Source of the DNA: Chamaecyparis obtusa
Taxonomy: Eukaryota; Streptophyta; Pinopsida; Cupressales; Cupressaceae
Direction of reading: 5' to 3'
NCBI GenBank assembly: GCA_027943335.1
Contig: BSBK01006039.1
Coordinates: 186,001-250,000 of the forward strand
DNA: 64,000 nt
Position 1 is the stretch's first letter; every line of letters begins with the position of its first letter. This document shows, one piece after another, positions 48,340-59,310 of this stretch. Both the position numbers and the translations under genes were made by a program. The notes under the pieces are model-generated. The model did not search any database, was not told where the DNA came from, and saw only the letters and a program-made list of their open reading frames with translations.

Positions 48340-49709
48340 ACTTAGTTAGCAGAAGAAATGTCACCATCTTGTGATGATGATTTTGCCTCCGTTGCCTCCT
48401 CGGCAGAGTTCTTTGATTCCTTGACAAACCATATTTACTTCACTACTTTCTTGGTTTCTTTGTCTTTGTTGTTCCTTTTATCAGAACTTAAGATATTCAC
48501 CACCGGTCCGTCCGATCCTTTGTTTCTGTTCCTGATTTGGTTCCAGCAGTCCTTGGCTAGGTGACCGACTCTGTTGCAGTAATGGCAGACTATACTGGTT
48601 GCTTTCTATGGATTCATCCCTCTCGGATTAGGTGGTTCGGTCCATGATTCTTTGTTGCAATGCATCCCTTTGTTTGGATGAGTAGTTGCATTCCGGTTTC
48701 TACCTTTTTTCGAGAATACCGGTCCGGGTGATCTGAATGTCATAGTGTTTGATCTGCATTCTTCAGCCTTGTGTCCGAATTTTTTGCAGGCATAACAATA
48801 TCCCTTGAAGCTTCCCCTATTTCCGCTGGACACAGATATGGGATTGGACCAGCACTCATTGGTCTTGTGGCCCTTTTTGCAACAGTTTTTACAGTAACTG
48901 TTGTTGGTTCTTACTGGTGCATTTCTGCAGTCATTAGTGTAATGACCTGGTTTTCCACAAAGCTTACAAGAGGTGTATAAGGTTTTCCTACCTCTTTGTG
49001 TTAGCGTCTTCCTTTTGTTCTTCTTGCTTGGCTGCGCACTGGATGACTCATCGTTCCTTTTGGTGACTCCACCGGTAAATCCGAGACCGGTGTGATCATT
49101 GTGCCTTCATTGAGCATTGAGTTGCTCATCGAGCTTGACTGAGCTTTCATTGTATCTTCTCAGCATTTCATTCCTTCTTTCAAGGACTTTCATTTGTTCC
49201 TTGAGTTGATATATCTCGATTGCCAGCTTCTTGCATGCTTCATCTCTAACCTGCCATGCTTTATGCATATTGGCATTTTCCTAGGTGGCAATCAACAAGT
49301 CCTCTTGGTGTTGCATAATGAGGAGTTCATTGGCTCTTGCAGCTTCCTCTACCCAGTTCATTGCTTTTTCAGAGGCTATTGATGTCTTGACGATTGTGTT
49401 CCTTTCACTTTCAGTTTGTCGTTTTTGCTCAATCAGTTCAGTCATTCTTAGAGCATTCACCTTTTGCTCCCTTTTGAGATCAGCAATCTGACCGGTTAGG
49501 ATCTGATTCTATTCCATAAGCTCGGAGACCGCTTCCTCAGCCTCATCAGACCCATTCTGTCCAGAGAGTTCGTCGACGGTTTCATTGCTTTCATTTAATT
49601 GCAGAGCCAGCTCCTTTCTCTTTGCAAGTGACTTCCTTAGTCTATTCTCCAGTGAGGCAATAATGTCATTGGCTTCCTCTAGCTATTTCTAGTACCGGTA
49701 ACCCTCTTT
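48340..49709 (-). pseudogene. A3 ORF1: decayed Gag-like protein
   Basis: The start codon position (49707-49709) reads AAA instead of ATG, and TAG stops at 49689 and 49683 replace Gln seen in A1 (YRYQMQLEE). Further stops lie near 49510, 49280 and 49110. Still readable: LENRLRKSLAKRKELALQL, a coiled coil, CKLCGKPGHYTNDC, CKNCCKKGHKTNEC, CYACKKFGHKAEEC and CHYCNRVGHLAKDC (four CCHC knuckles), and DISSAN at the end. It is dead as a gene but confirms the family organisation. Confidence 0.8.
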
Positions 49710-49755
49710 GATCTTTTTCTCAAGTTGTTAAACTTTTATTGTATAGAGAACCAAA

Positions 49756-49767
49756 GCTCTGATATCA
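49756..49767 (-). promoter_or_regulatory. Element A3 primer binding site, one mismatch
   Basis: Minus strand TGATATCAGAGC against TGGTATCAGAGC, two bases from the LTR at 49770. Confidence 0.88.
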
Positions 49768-49769
49768 AT

Positions 49770-50854
49770 TGTTGTTACCTTACCGATTACTGAGAGGGGG
49801 GGTGAATCAGAAAATACTAAATCTCATTGTTTAAAACTTGTAAACAGATTCTTGAATGCAAAGTAGAAAGTCAACAGTCATTCACAAGCATAAACTGAAC
49901 CACACAGATCTACTCAAATATTTATACGTGGAAACCCTCGGTTAGAGAGAAAAAACCACGGTGAGACAAAGCTCACAACTTCACTAGTTCTAGATGAAGG
50001 TGCCTTGTTAGGAGCATACAAAGCACTGGTTAAGGTGCTACCCGGTTAAGGGATTTTTACAAATGATCGGTTAGGATCTAAGCCCTATTAAGAGCTATCT
50101 GGTTACAGGACTTTGAACATCAACAAAGATGTCACCCTGTTAGGGGATTTTTACAACAAACCGATTAGGTTCACCTTATTAGAGGGATTTGTATATGATG
50201 TAACACCTTTTAAAAGAAGTGATCTATAATGACATTGATTGTCTGATTAGATCATACCTGTAGATCTCTTCCCTTGTTTGCCTGGCTGTTGATCTTCCTT
50301 TCTTACTTCACCTTTGTGCCTATAGCACTCCTCAGAAGATATCTTTCCTCTGCTCTGTGCAATCTCCAACTATTCACAACAGCCACATACTTTGCGTCCT
50401 ATGATTAATATTTATATAGGAGTGATCCTCTTGACTCACGGAACCGCTAGGGAGTAAACTTGACCATAAAATATGCAAGGCAAGAAAGCTGTGTGTTGTG
50501 ATCTAGAGTTTGTCTTGAGATCATCCGTAGAATTTAAAGCTAACTCTTGTTGAAAGGTTAACTTCACATCAGAGTAATGGCGCATAATCAGGCTCTTAAC
50601 TCAAACTGTTCCACAAAAATTGGATCGGATTTAACTATCAGTTAGATCGGTACCGGTTTGTCATTGGATGTTGAATAAGACCGATACTGAGTACTTGGTT
50701 TAGTCTACCGGTTTATCTAAGTACTTAGTTGACTGGTGCATACACTATGTGCATTATCTACCAGTGTCATCTAAGTAATGTGAGTGACCAGTGATCTTTG
50801 ACCGATGTGAATGGGTTTGATGAAATACACTAATGACAACTTAAATTGCTAACA
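49770..50854 (-). repeat. Element A3 5' LTR
   Basis: 1085 bp, plus strand TGTTGTTACC to TTGCTAACA. TATTTATA lies near 50409. ACCGGT and ACCAGT variants cluster at about 50650-50800. Confidence 0.9.
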
Positions 50855-51320
50855 TAGTCTTCTATAGACTTGTATCTCATACTCTGTAGGCATAAATTGA
50901 GACTTTATTTTTGCCACCATGCTATCCTAGGAGGTGATCATACTGTTTCCACATTTTACTCTCTCACCTTGGGTATAATTCCACCAGGTTAGAGCAGCCC
51001 CCTTGAATTTAGTCTTTGCAAATTTCACTCTCTTTCCCTCAAGTATTTCCTTGTATTCAAAATAGTTATTTACAGCTTCTATCAATTCCACAACTTCCTT
51101 AGCATTCATCTTCCCACTATACATTGGGAGATGCATCTTGGCCTTTGAACATTTTGTGCCGGTCGCCTTTAAGGCATCAATAAAAACCTTCCAATCTGCA
51201 GGTACCCTTCATTTCCTACCTTTGGTGTTCTCCTTCTTTCCTTTAATTTTGAATCTACACCCCAATTTGCACTTCTTTCCTGAACAACCAAGGCTCGTCA
51301 CATTGAGATTCCAAGCCTAG
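50855..51320 (-). pseudogene. Ty3-gypsy Gag fragment, upstream piece
   Basis: The minus-strand frame at 51136-50927 reads MHLPMYSGKMNAKEVVELIE, then NNYFEYKEILEGKRVKFAKT and GAALTWWNYTQ, followed after a stop by AKIKSQFMPTEYEIQVYRRL. This is the typical plant gypsy Gag core (retrotrans_gag type: FEYK, RVK, A-x-x-WW, F-x-P, Y-x-RL). A3 interrupts it exactly between YRRL and QNLKQ. Upstream (51136-51320) is basic linker-like. No knuckle or pol remains here. The element's other parts are lost. Confidence 0.8.
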
Positions 51321-51725
51321 GGCTTGATGCCAAAATTCACCATTTCAGGGGACTTTTCAAAAACCACCAAAATCTTAAAGTACATCCTCTGACCTATCAT
51401 TCACCTCAAAACTAGGATTTTTGGCTGGTGGTAGGATAGGTCAATCTGCCCATGAAGACAAACCCTAGGCTATTGAGGGTTTCAAGACAGTTCAGACTAA
51501 ATTGCCTCTAACTTGCTCCAAGCTCTATGAAATCTCACCAAACAAGTTTCAAATGAAAACTAATTCATAAATCTATCTAACCATATGCATTGATCTAGCC
51601 TTTCAATCCATACATGTCCGTACAATGCAAAGAAAGTTGCAAAAGCATGTTAAAACCAGAAGAGTCACTTGTATTGCTTGTAAAATTGCATCAATCTCCT
51701 TCATGCCTAGACCCCAAGAGGCATT
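51321..51725. other. Non-coding, possible gypsy leader or copia flank
   Basis: No ORF. It lies between the gypsy gag start region and the copia 3' LTR. I cannot place the border between the two elements. Confidence 0.35.
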
Positions 51726-52229
51726 TGTTGACATTTTACAACTGTATCAACTAATTCCAACCACCATTTCAAACTAACTAGTCGTTGGATGATGATTTTT
51801 AAAAGTTGCACAATTTCCTTCTGAATTCCAGCCCTAGGTCGCACTCCAATCTGCAGTATTATTCTCCTGAGATGCTGCTCCAGAACAGAATTAGAAGCCA
51901 GTCAAATTCGCTCCAAGAGGCAGAGGTAAAATTTGCATGTCTGATTTTGAAGAGCAGAGATACATGTTATGTTTTTGATGATCTCTCTCTCAAAATTGAA
52001 TCTCCATATATATGTGCATATAATTAATTTTGTCACCCTCAAAGAGGGACGACTTGTCCTTGTAATGGGCCCTTTTAATTAATAAACACAATATATATTT
52101 GATTGCTTGTATTTTATAATAATATTATTATTATTATAAAATCGCACAAGCTAGGGTGTAATTAATAATAGTTCATTATTAATTCTACTGTCCAATTTGA
52201 TCTTAGCCGACAGGCTATAATTATTAACA
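51726..52229 (-). repeat. Copia 3' LTR, outer end uncertain
   Basis: The inner edge is clear: minus strand GGGGGAG then TGTTAATAATTATAG at 52229. The outer edge at 51726 (plus TGTTGACA) is a guess from the terminal TG...CA rule, because the 5' LTR is missing. It includes a hairpin TTTATAATAATATTATTATTATAAA near 52110-52140 (about 25 bp, shown by its arms TTTATAATAAT and ATTATTATAAA). Confidence 0.5.
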
Positions 52230-52240
52230 CTCCCCCTTAG
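52230..52240 (-). promoter_or_regulatory. Copia polypurine tract
   Basis: Minus strand CTAAGGGGGAG, adjacent to the 3' LTR start. Confidence 0.8.
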
Positions 52241-52439
52241 TTTGGAGGGCAAGATCAAACCATAGACCCCATCTATACCAGGACACACCCTTAACTATCA
52301 TCCTTGATAGTGAGAACGAAAAACATAACCATCTCGGATACCCTATCCTGAGATGTCATAGATTCTAAGTCTATGAAGGTAGATCCTATCTACCACAAGT
52401 CCATGATGTCAACCAAGAGTCACCTTGACTCAAATGATA

Positions 52440-52930
52440 TCAAATCCATGATATCAAGAGCAATGGCCTCCAGATATCAAATCCATGATGTCCACCATAT
52501 ACTGAGAAGTGGATCCCTGATCCACTAGATATCAAATCCATGATATCCTCGAGCATTTGTCTAACGAATATCAAATCCATGATATTCACCAAATACTCGG
52601 AGCAATGGCCTCCAGACATCAAATCCATGATGTCCACCATATCTAAGAAGTGGATCCTTGATCCACCAGATATCAAATCCATGATATCCTCGAGCATTGG
52701 TCTAACAAATATCAAATCCATGATATTCACCAAATACTTGGAGCAATGGCCTCCAAACATCAAATCCATGATGTCCACCATATGCTGAGAAGTGGATCCC
52801 TGATCCACCAAATATCAAATCCATGATATCCTCGAGCATTGGTCTAACGAATATCAAATCCATGATATTCACCAAATACTTAGAGTGATAGTATCCCGAC
52901 ATCAAGTCCATGATGTCACCAAAATATGGA
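52440..52930. repeat. Higher-order tandem repeat, about 142 bp period
   Basis: AGCAATGG recurs at 52459, 52601 and 52742, with a variant at 52884, giving periods of 142, 141 and 142. Each unit contains about four subunits of 30-45 bp with the core ATCAAATCCATGAT, itself near-palindromic (ATCATGGATTTGAT reversed), and GGATCCYTGATCCA. It lies between the copia pol stop and the 3' LTR, so it belongs to that element's 3' region. Confidence 0.9.
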
Positions 52931-53061
52931 TCCTTGATCCAAAATATCAATCTCTATGATATTCATCAAAAAAATATAAATGTGAACTGCCACAATTCAC
53001 ATGTAAGCATAAATGAAAATCATGTATAGCTTTACCATAAAGAAATGTTAGTACAACAAAC

Positions 53062-55761
53062 TCATATTTTCACCAAGCCAAGTTTATTCTTGATATGTTC
53101 AAGTTTGCCTCTTGCTAAAGGTCTAGTGAAAATGTCTGCAGTTTGTTCATCAGTACATATGTATTTCAATTGAATGGCTTTTCTTTCCACCATGTCCTTG
53201 ACATAGTGATAAGGAATCTCAATATGTTTGGACCTATTATGGAACATAGGATTTATGGCAAGTTTAATACAACTTTGATTATCATAATAGATAACAGTAG
53301 GTTCCATAGATTGTCCAAATAATCCCACTTTGAGTTTCCTTAACCAAACTGCTTCTCTAGCACCCAGAGAGGCTGCAATATACTCTGCTTCCGTTGAACT
53401 CTGAGCAACGAAATTTTGTTTCTTGGTAAACCAAGAAATTATAGCTGGTCCCAAGCTAAAATAACATCCGGATGTACTCTTCCGGTCTGTAATGCATCTT
53501 GCCCAATCGGAATCTGTAAGGCCATGAAGATCCAGTTTTACATTTTTGTATAATAGACCATACTCAATGGTCCCACGAAGATATTTCAAAATATGCTCAG
53601 CTGCACTCATATGCAATTGTTTAGGTTCTACCATAAACTGACTTAGAACATTCACAACATAACAGATATCAGGTCTAGTGTTAACTAGATACATAAGAGA
53701 TCCAATGATCTGACAATATAAACTAGCATCTGTTGCCTCAGAGCTAGCCATGGCTTCTCTTAACTTGAGAAGGTTGGTTTCCATAGGTGTTGACATTGGT
53801 TTACAATCCATCATACCAAATGTCTTTAAAATATCAACAGTATATTTTCCTTGATTCACAATAATTTCAGGAGATTGTTGCCACACTTCTTAACCAAGAA
53901 AATAATGAAGGCCAAGATCCTTCATTTCAAATTCCTTTGCAAGTTCTTGCTTGCAATTTTCTATAAGGTATTCTTCTCCCGTGATTAGGCGATCATCTAC
54001 ATATAGCACTAATATCAATATGTCTCCATCTGATATCTTAAAATAGATATTAGGATCTGCATTGTTCTTTGAAAATCCCATATTTTGAAGATAGTGATCA
54101 ATCCTTTGATACCATGCTCGAGGAGCTTGTTTGAGCCCATATAAAGCTTTCTTAAGCTTGCATACATAAGATTGTTGATCCTTTGTAACAAACCCTTCAG
54201 GTTGCTCTACATACACTTCCTCTTCATTTCTCCATTAAGAAATGCAGTTTTAACATCCATTTGATGGATCTCCCAACCTTTGGAAGCTGCAATTGCAATT
54301 ATTGCCCTAACTGAGGAATATCGAGCAACGGGAGCAAAGGTCTCCTCATAATCTATTCCTTCCTTTTGAGTGAATCCTCTGGCTATGAATCTGGCTTTAT
54401 GTTTCTCAATACTACCATCCGCAGCATGTTTCATCTTGAATATTCATTTTGATGATACCACGGATTTGTTCTTGGGTCTAGGAACAATATCCCATACATT
54501 GTTCTTCATTATGGATCCGTATTCTTCTGACATTGCATCTTTCCAAGCTTGGATTTTAAGTGCTTCACAAACAGAAGAAGGCTCATAATCTATAACCTCA
54601 CTCATAAATGTAGCACAGTTAGAATATTTCTTAGGTCTTTTACTTTCCTTGAAAGTTCCTACCGGAGCTGCAAAGTTGCTTGCGTCTTCCAACATTTTGG
54701 TGGCCCACAATGGTCTCTTCTTGATGATGGAAGTGCTAGGTTCATTTATTGGATCATGTTCAATAACATCATGATAGTCCCTCTGATTCTTAGGAGGGTT
54801 GGATTGAGTTAATTCATCACATGCTATATCTTTGGAGATAGAGAATACAAGGTCTTCTTCAAATATGACATCTCTGCTTAATTCAATATGTCTTTGCCCT
54901 GGAACATATATCCTATATGCCTTGGCAGATTCACTATATCCCACAAATATTCCCTTCTTTCCTGAAGGTTCCAATTTAGTTCTCTTTTCTTTTGGAACAT
55001 GAAAATACACGGGACAACCAAATATCCGAAGATAAACGCCTCTTCGGGAGTCTTATTGTTCAGTGCTGAATGAGGACATCTATTTTGAATGTAAACCGCA
55101 GTGTTGGATGCCTCAACCCATAGTGAAGTATGCAGATTTTGATCATGTAACATAGCCTTTGTTGCCTCAACTATGGTTCTATTCTTCCTTTCAGCGATTC
55201 CATTTTGTTGAGGGTTGTAAGGAACAGTGAACTCCCTCTTAATCCCTAATTCTGTACAAAAGGTGCTAAAGATTTCAGAAATGTATTCTCCACCATTGTC
55301 CGTTCTAAGAATCTTTACCCTCTTGTTTGTAAGATTCTCTAATAGGGCTTTGAACTCTTTGAATTTGTTGAGAAAATCAATAGATTCCTTGTTCTTAAGA
55401 AAATATATCCAAGTCTTTCTCGAAAAGTCATCTACAAAGATGATGTAATAGAGATATCCACCAATAGATGGCATGGACATGAGTGCACAAAGATCAGAAT
55501 GAACTATTTCCAGTATTTCCTTAGTCTTGCTTTCACTACTAGGGAAGGAGGATTTGATATTTTTCCCTAATGCACATCCTTTGCATATTCCTTCATGTCT
55601 AGGAGATAAATGAGGGAAGCCTACTACAACTTTATCCATAGAAGATAATGATTGGAAATTTAGATGCCCTAGCCACCTGTGCCATAGATCACTTGAGTTG
55701 TTTAATTCAACTATTAGGGCTTCAGATGAAGTAGTATCAAGTCTATAAAGACACTCATGTC
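53062..55761 (-). pseudogene. Ty1-copia pol: integrase, RT and RNase H
   Basis: Minus-strand order is integrase then RT, diagnostic of copia. From 55761: a pre-integrase zinc region (LWHRWLGHLN, CKGCALGK); integrase core with HSDLC, RTDNGGEY and NGIAERKNR (the D, D, E positions); a frameshift near 54900-55010; a second integrase part (KKGIFVGYSESAKAYRIY); RT start [20 protein letters not shown], interrupted by a stop (54441) and a frameshift near 54215; RT palm [10 protein letters not shown] (YVDD catalytic pair present); a stop at 53887; RNase H with DSDWARC and STEAEYIAAS. Ends at 53062. Gag and protease are absent because element C inserted at 55761. Needed to copy and integrate the element; now non-functional. 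Confidence 0.93.
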
Positions 55762-56076
55762 TGTAGAATGGTTATACAAGCAAAAGGTACAGAATAGAAC
55801 TTAGTATCAATGGTACAAACAGTATATTAAACATCAATGTCAAATAACATAATACCAAAACACCATACCAATACCAAGTACCAGAATACCAAAATGGCGA
55901 GGAAATGCTATCTTCTTTATTGGTACCAAAAACCAACAACCTTACATCAAAAGACCAAAGTGTTTATAAGATAGTCGGTTGGTTGGGAAAACCAACGGAC
56001 GCACCTGCTCGCTCCTAACTACCCTCCCGACAAGTCATAACTAGAAGTAATACAACATTACTTTATTCATACTACA
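55762..56076 (-). repeat. Element C 3' LTR
   Basis: 315 bp. On the minus strand it starts TGTAGTATG and ends ATTCTACA (inverted TGTAG/CTACA). It contains TGGTA repeats (TTTTGGTATTCTGGTACT-like, about 55855-55925) and AATAAAG, a poly(A)-like signal. Confidence 0.75.
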
Positions 56077-56080
56077 TTTG

Positions 56081-56096
56081 TCCCCCCCAAAAAAAA
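56081..56096 (-). promoter_or_regulatory. Element C polypurine tract
   Basis: Minus strand TTTTTTTTGGGGGGGA, next to the 3' LTR after the GTCGTCTGGAAGACGAC inverted repeat (about 56100-56116). Confidence 0.7.
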
Positions 56097-56140
56097 CAGT
56101 CGTCTTCCAGACGACACATTGCTAACAACAAAATTAAGCT

Positions 56141-58636
56141 TCAGAATTGGGTTGTGAAGACATCCCTGGATTTGCAGCTTGTTCCCGGATGCGTGACAAG
56201 TCTTGTTCTGCTAGCTTCTGTTTGGCTTGGACTCCCTGGAGAACCCGCAAGGCATCCATCTTCTTTGCTTCTGCTTGTGCCACTTTTTCTTCCAGGTCCA
56301 CTCGTTCCTTCTGTCATGCAGCCTTTTCTTCTTCCCACTCTTTCATACCACTAGTCAGCTCCCTTTCCTGTTGGAGCTCCAAAATAGGTCTTCTTAAAGG
56401 CTCCCTCTATCTCTGTCATAGTGTGTATGAGTGGTGCCTGCCCCTGTTCGTGTGGTATGATGCCTGTCGTTATCCATATTTCTGCCATTTCTCTTCTTGT
56501 GTATCCTCCCTCCTGAAGTAACCTCCAATCAATTTCACAAGCTCCTTTTACGAAAGCTTCCAAGGACTTTGCTGCTGTAACTATGGCTTCCCCATCCTGG
56601 CCCTTGGTGTGCTCCACGATTTCCCTCGTAGCCTGCTCCATAGCTACCAACTCCTTAAGGAACCTTGCTGCCCTATCTTCCAGCGTGGTGGCAGCCTCGC
56701 CCAGAGGTTGACTTTGGCTTCCTGCTGTGTCCTCCTCTCTGGCCTCACTATGTGATGGTGAAGATGGAAGTACCATTACCACTTCGTCCAACATTCTATT
56801 TGCCTCTTCCCAAATGTTATCCTCTTTTGCATCCTTCCCTTGTGTATCTGTTTGTCCCTCCATACCCTCTGCGTCCTTCTTCCTATCAGCCTGTACCACT
56901 AAGGCGACTGGTTGAGTTACTTCAATACCTTGTGTGGTATGGAGTCTTATCTTGTGGCTACCTGCTTGCCCTCCTCGGAGGTCTATGATCTTGGTTTGTG
57001 CCTGTTGCTCTGCCGAAATCAGATTAGCCATGCCAAGAAAGGAAAGTCTTGTGGCTCCCCATTTTAGAACCTTCTCGTGTCTTTTCCCTTACTCCTCCAT
57101 ACTCATCATGGTACTTCCTCTTCTTGTGATGGCCCTAGTGGTTTGGTGAATCTCTGCATACTCGGGTACCCTTCCTGGCAACGGCCCTTCCCCTAGTGGC
57201 AGAAAGGTAACCTCGCGTGGTGTGCCCTTCAGATGGCCAAGGCGGATTTCCTCCTCCTGGGAATCCGAAGACGTGTCATCTTCCCCACTGTCCTCTCCCA
57301 CTTCCTCTTGGCTGGAGGATTCTTCCACACAAATATCCTTCGCTACTTCCTGTTTGAGTTTCTTTGTTCGTGGTTCTCCCCCACCAAGTGCTGTCCCCAT
57401 GGTGTACAAGTGGAACCAGTATGATATAGCTAGTTTGTAGGGTTCCACCCTACTCGCTGGAATCAGAGGTCCTCTGTGCTCTACCGCTACCTGCAGGCGA
57501 ACTGCTTCCAGAAACAAGGCTATTGCATGGTGAGGCATATAGAATGCTTTATGTTTCAATTCCATAAATTCCAGTAACCTGTCTGACAGGAATTGTGCCT
57601 AGTATATCTGTCCTTTATTTAGCCCATCCACTACTGGCAACATCCAGATGGCAATATCTGATGTGCGACTTCCAGCAGTAAGTTTGCTCTTCATGAGGTC
57701 TACAATGCATCTCCACTCAGCGTTAGCTATGAAAATCTTTTTCAGGCCCTTGCTGTTCTTTTTGCTTAGAATATCATTCCATACCTGGTTGGTGAGGTTT
57801 TTCTTACAAACTATCTCCAGCCATTTCTTCTTCTCCTCCATGGCCATTGGTGTTTTTGACGCTTTTGTGATTTCCTGTCCCTGGTCAGGTATTCCAAATA
57901 CCTTGTTTATTTCCTTGGCAAAGTAGGAAATAGTTATTGTTTGCTGAGCCTACTCGATAATGGATTTGTGGCCCTGCCTGTCATAGCCTTCTACCATAGC
58001 CCGCAATATAGCTTCAAACTCTTTCAGATAAAAAATGTGCATAAAAATAATTTTGTCTACCTCTGCCTTCCACAGTGCCTCCTTAAGAATGTGCTTCTCT
58101 TCCACATTCTCCCACCAGGCACGGCATTCACTTCCTATTATGCTTTCAAAGCTGATATTGGCAGCCGTAGTTTTCTCAGGGGTATTCTTTTTGCTCTTCT
58201 GGCTGGTCTTTTTCTTTCCCTTATTTACCTGTAGAGTCTTCTTTTTCTGTTTTGAATCAATTATCTGTCCTTTGCTTGGGTTCCCCATGCTGATTTTCAC
58301 CATTTTATCGAGTCTTGTAACTGGTCTTCCACTTGTATTTCGTGCTGAGCCCCACCCGTTCTATGCTCCAACCGGTTTTTTTCTTCCTGTGAATGGTGAC
58401 ACCTGTACTTTTGGAACAACTTTGCTTCCGTACCAGTCTGTCCTTATGGATGTCCATACACTTTTCCACCTCTTTATTTCCCACGCGTTGCCTTCTTTTG
58501 TACGGATGACTAACCGTACGGTTGGTGATTTGAGCTTCCTCCGTACGGCTATTCGTACGGATGTCACCTCTCTGCCTCTGTTCGTACGGGCCTGCTTAGT
58601 ACCTATTGATGTCAGTTTCGTACAACTACATAACAT
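56141..58636 (-). pseudogene. ORF C: 831-codon unknown protein
   Basis: One minus-strand frame from 58636 (MLCSCTKLTSIG) to 56141, with TAG stops at 58361, 57950, 57599 and 56348 and TAA at 57086, and no frameshift. Order: a basic N-terminus encoded by a CGTACG-rich stretch; a Lys-rich tract (KKKTSQKSKKNTPEK); a globular region with ECRAWWENVEEKHILKEALW, FAKEINKVFGIPDQGQEIT and IFIANAEWRCIVDLMKSKL; FMELKHKAFYMPHHAIALF; an acidic Ser/Glu-rich tract (EESSSQEEVGEDSGEDD); and a C-terminal part with ATTLEDRAARFLKELVAM and a long helical tail. KE-INKVFG-x2-DQG-x2-IT resembles KEDLHRVIG-x2-DKG-x2-IT of family A ORF2. Function unknown; possibly a remote relative. Confidence 0.7.
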
Positions 58637-58692
58637 ATAGCAATTGAATACTTGATACGGCGTACCAAACTCTCAACCCTCTCTTGAAAAGT
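58637..58692. other. Junction, nothing recognised
   Basis: Short stretch between ORF C and the dispersed repeat. The plus strand has GATACGGCGTACC, which could be a decayed primer site on the minus strand, but I could not match it to a tRNA. Confidence 0.3.
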
Positions 58693-59310
58693 ATACAAGG
58701 ATACTCCAAGGTTCCTTACACTTGTGGATACTAACTCAGTTATATAAATGTGATTTGCTGGTAATCACTTCGGCGGGCTTACGTTGTTCATTCAGAGATG
58801 TTAAACTCTTGCTATGATGATGATGAGATGACTTTCTTCTTTTATATCATTTCCAACTTCGCTCATCAAACTAATTTATATCACTTCTAGCTTTGCTCTT
58901 CAAACTTTCGAACTTCAACTTCTCAACTTCAACTACTGAGCTACTGATTACTTCTACTACTACTATGGAATGGAAAGATTGTCAAATGGACGGGGATCAA
59001 ACCAAATGAAAGCTTGCCAGCGACGCTGCTTCCATCGGTGCAATGATTCTAAGGGATATTCTTAGGATTTTCACACTAACACCTATCTTCCAACCCAACT
59101 TGAAGTACAAGCCGAAAGATGAAATGCAAGTAGAACTTGGGAGCAATTGGACTAGATTACCACACAAGGCTTCCTAACAAGCCGCTAGGATGCTAGTGGC
59201 TTAGTATATAGATCCTCATCAAACATTCACCAATATCACCATTGCAACTAACCATTTACTTCTATTCTACCAACATGAAATGAAATCCTATTTTAATTTG
59301 AGAGATGAGA
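58693..59310. repeat. Dispersed repeat, copy 2 (partner 21609-22180)
   Basis: Same ordered blocks as at 21609-22180: AAGGTTCCTTACAC, ACTAACTCAGTT, GGGCTTACG, CCAACTTG, GGACTAGATTACCACACAAGG, CTAGTGGC, ATTCACCAATATCACC. It reads as the downstream part of an LTR with its promoter at about 59445 (minus strand). Confidence 0.75.

Larger units (their letters stand above)
43334..50854 (-). mobile_element. Element A3: family A pol-less LTR retrotransposon
   Basis: 7521 bp, minus orientation, LTRs 882 bp (left, with a deletion of about 200 bp near 43945) and 1085 bp (right). It split a gypsy gag. The flanking 5-mers CAATT (43329-43333) and TAGTC (50855-50859) differ at three positions, all transitions, so they fit a decayed target duplication. 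Internal organisation is as in A1 and A2, with ORF1 more decayed than ORF2. No pol motifs. Confidence 0.9.
55762..58660 (-). mobile_element. Element C: pol-less LTR element, 5' end lost
   Basis: The 3' LTR (55762-56076) and polypurine tract precede one long ORF (ORF C). The right end is lost near 58660, where a dispersed repeat begins, and no 5' LTR, primer site or right-hand copia flank is seen. The left LTR edge sits inside the copia pre-integrase region. No pol motif. Confidence 0.75.

Noticed and set aside
52440..52930. Regularly spaced repeats that could suggest a CRISPR array
   Set aside because: Spacers are themselves repeated with a 142 bp period, and the context is a plant copia element.
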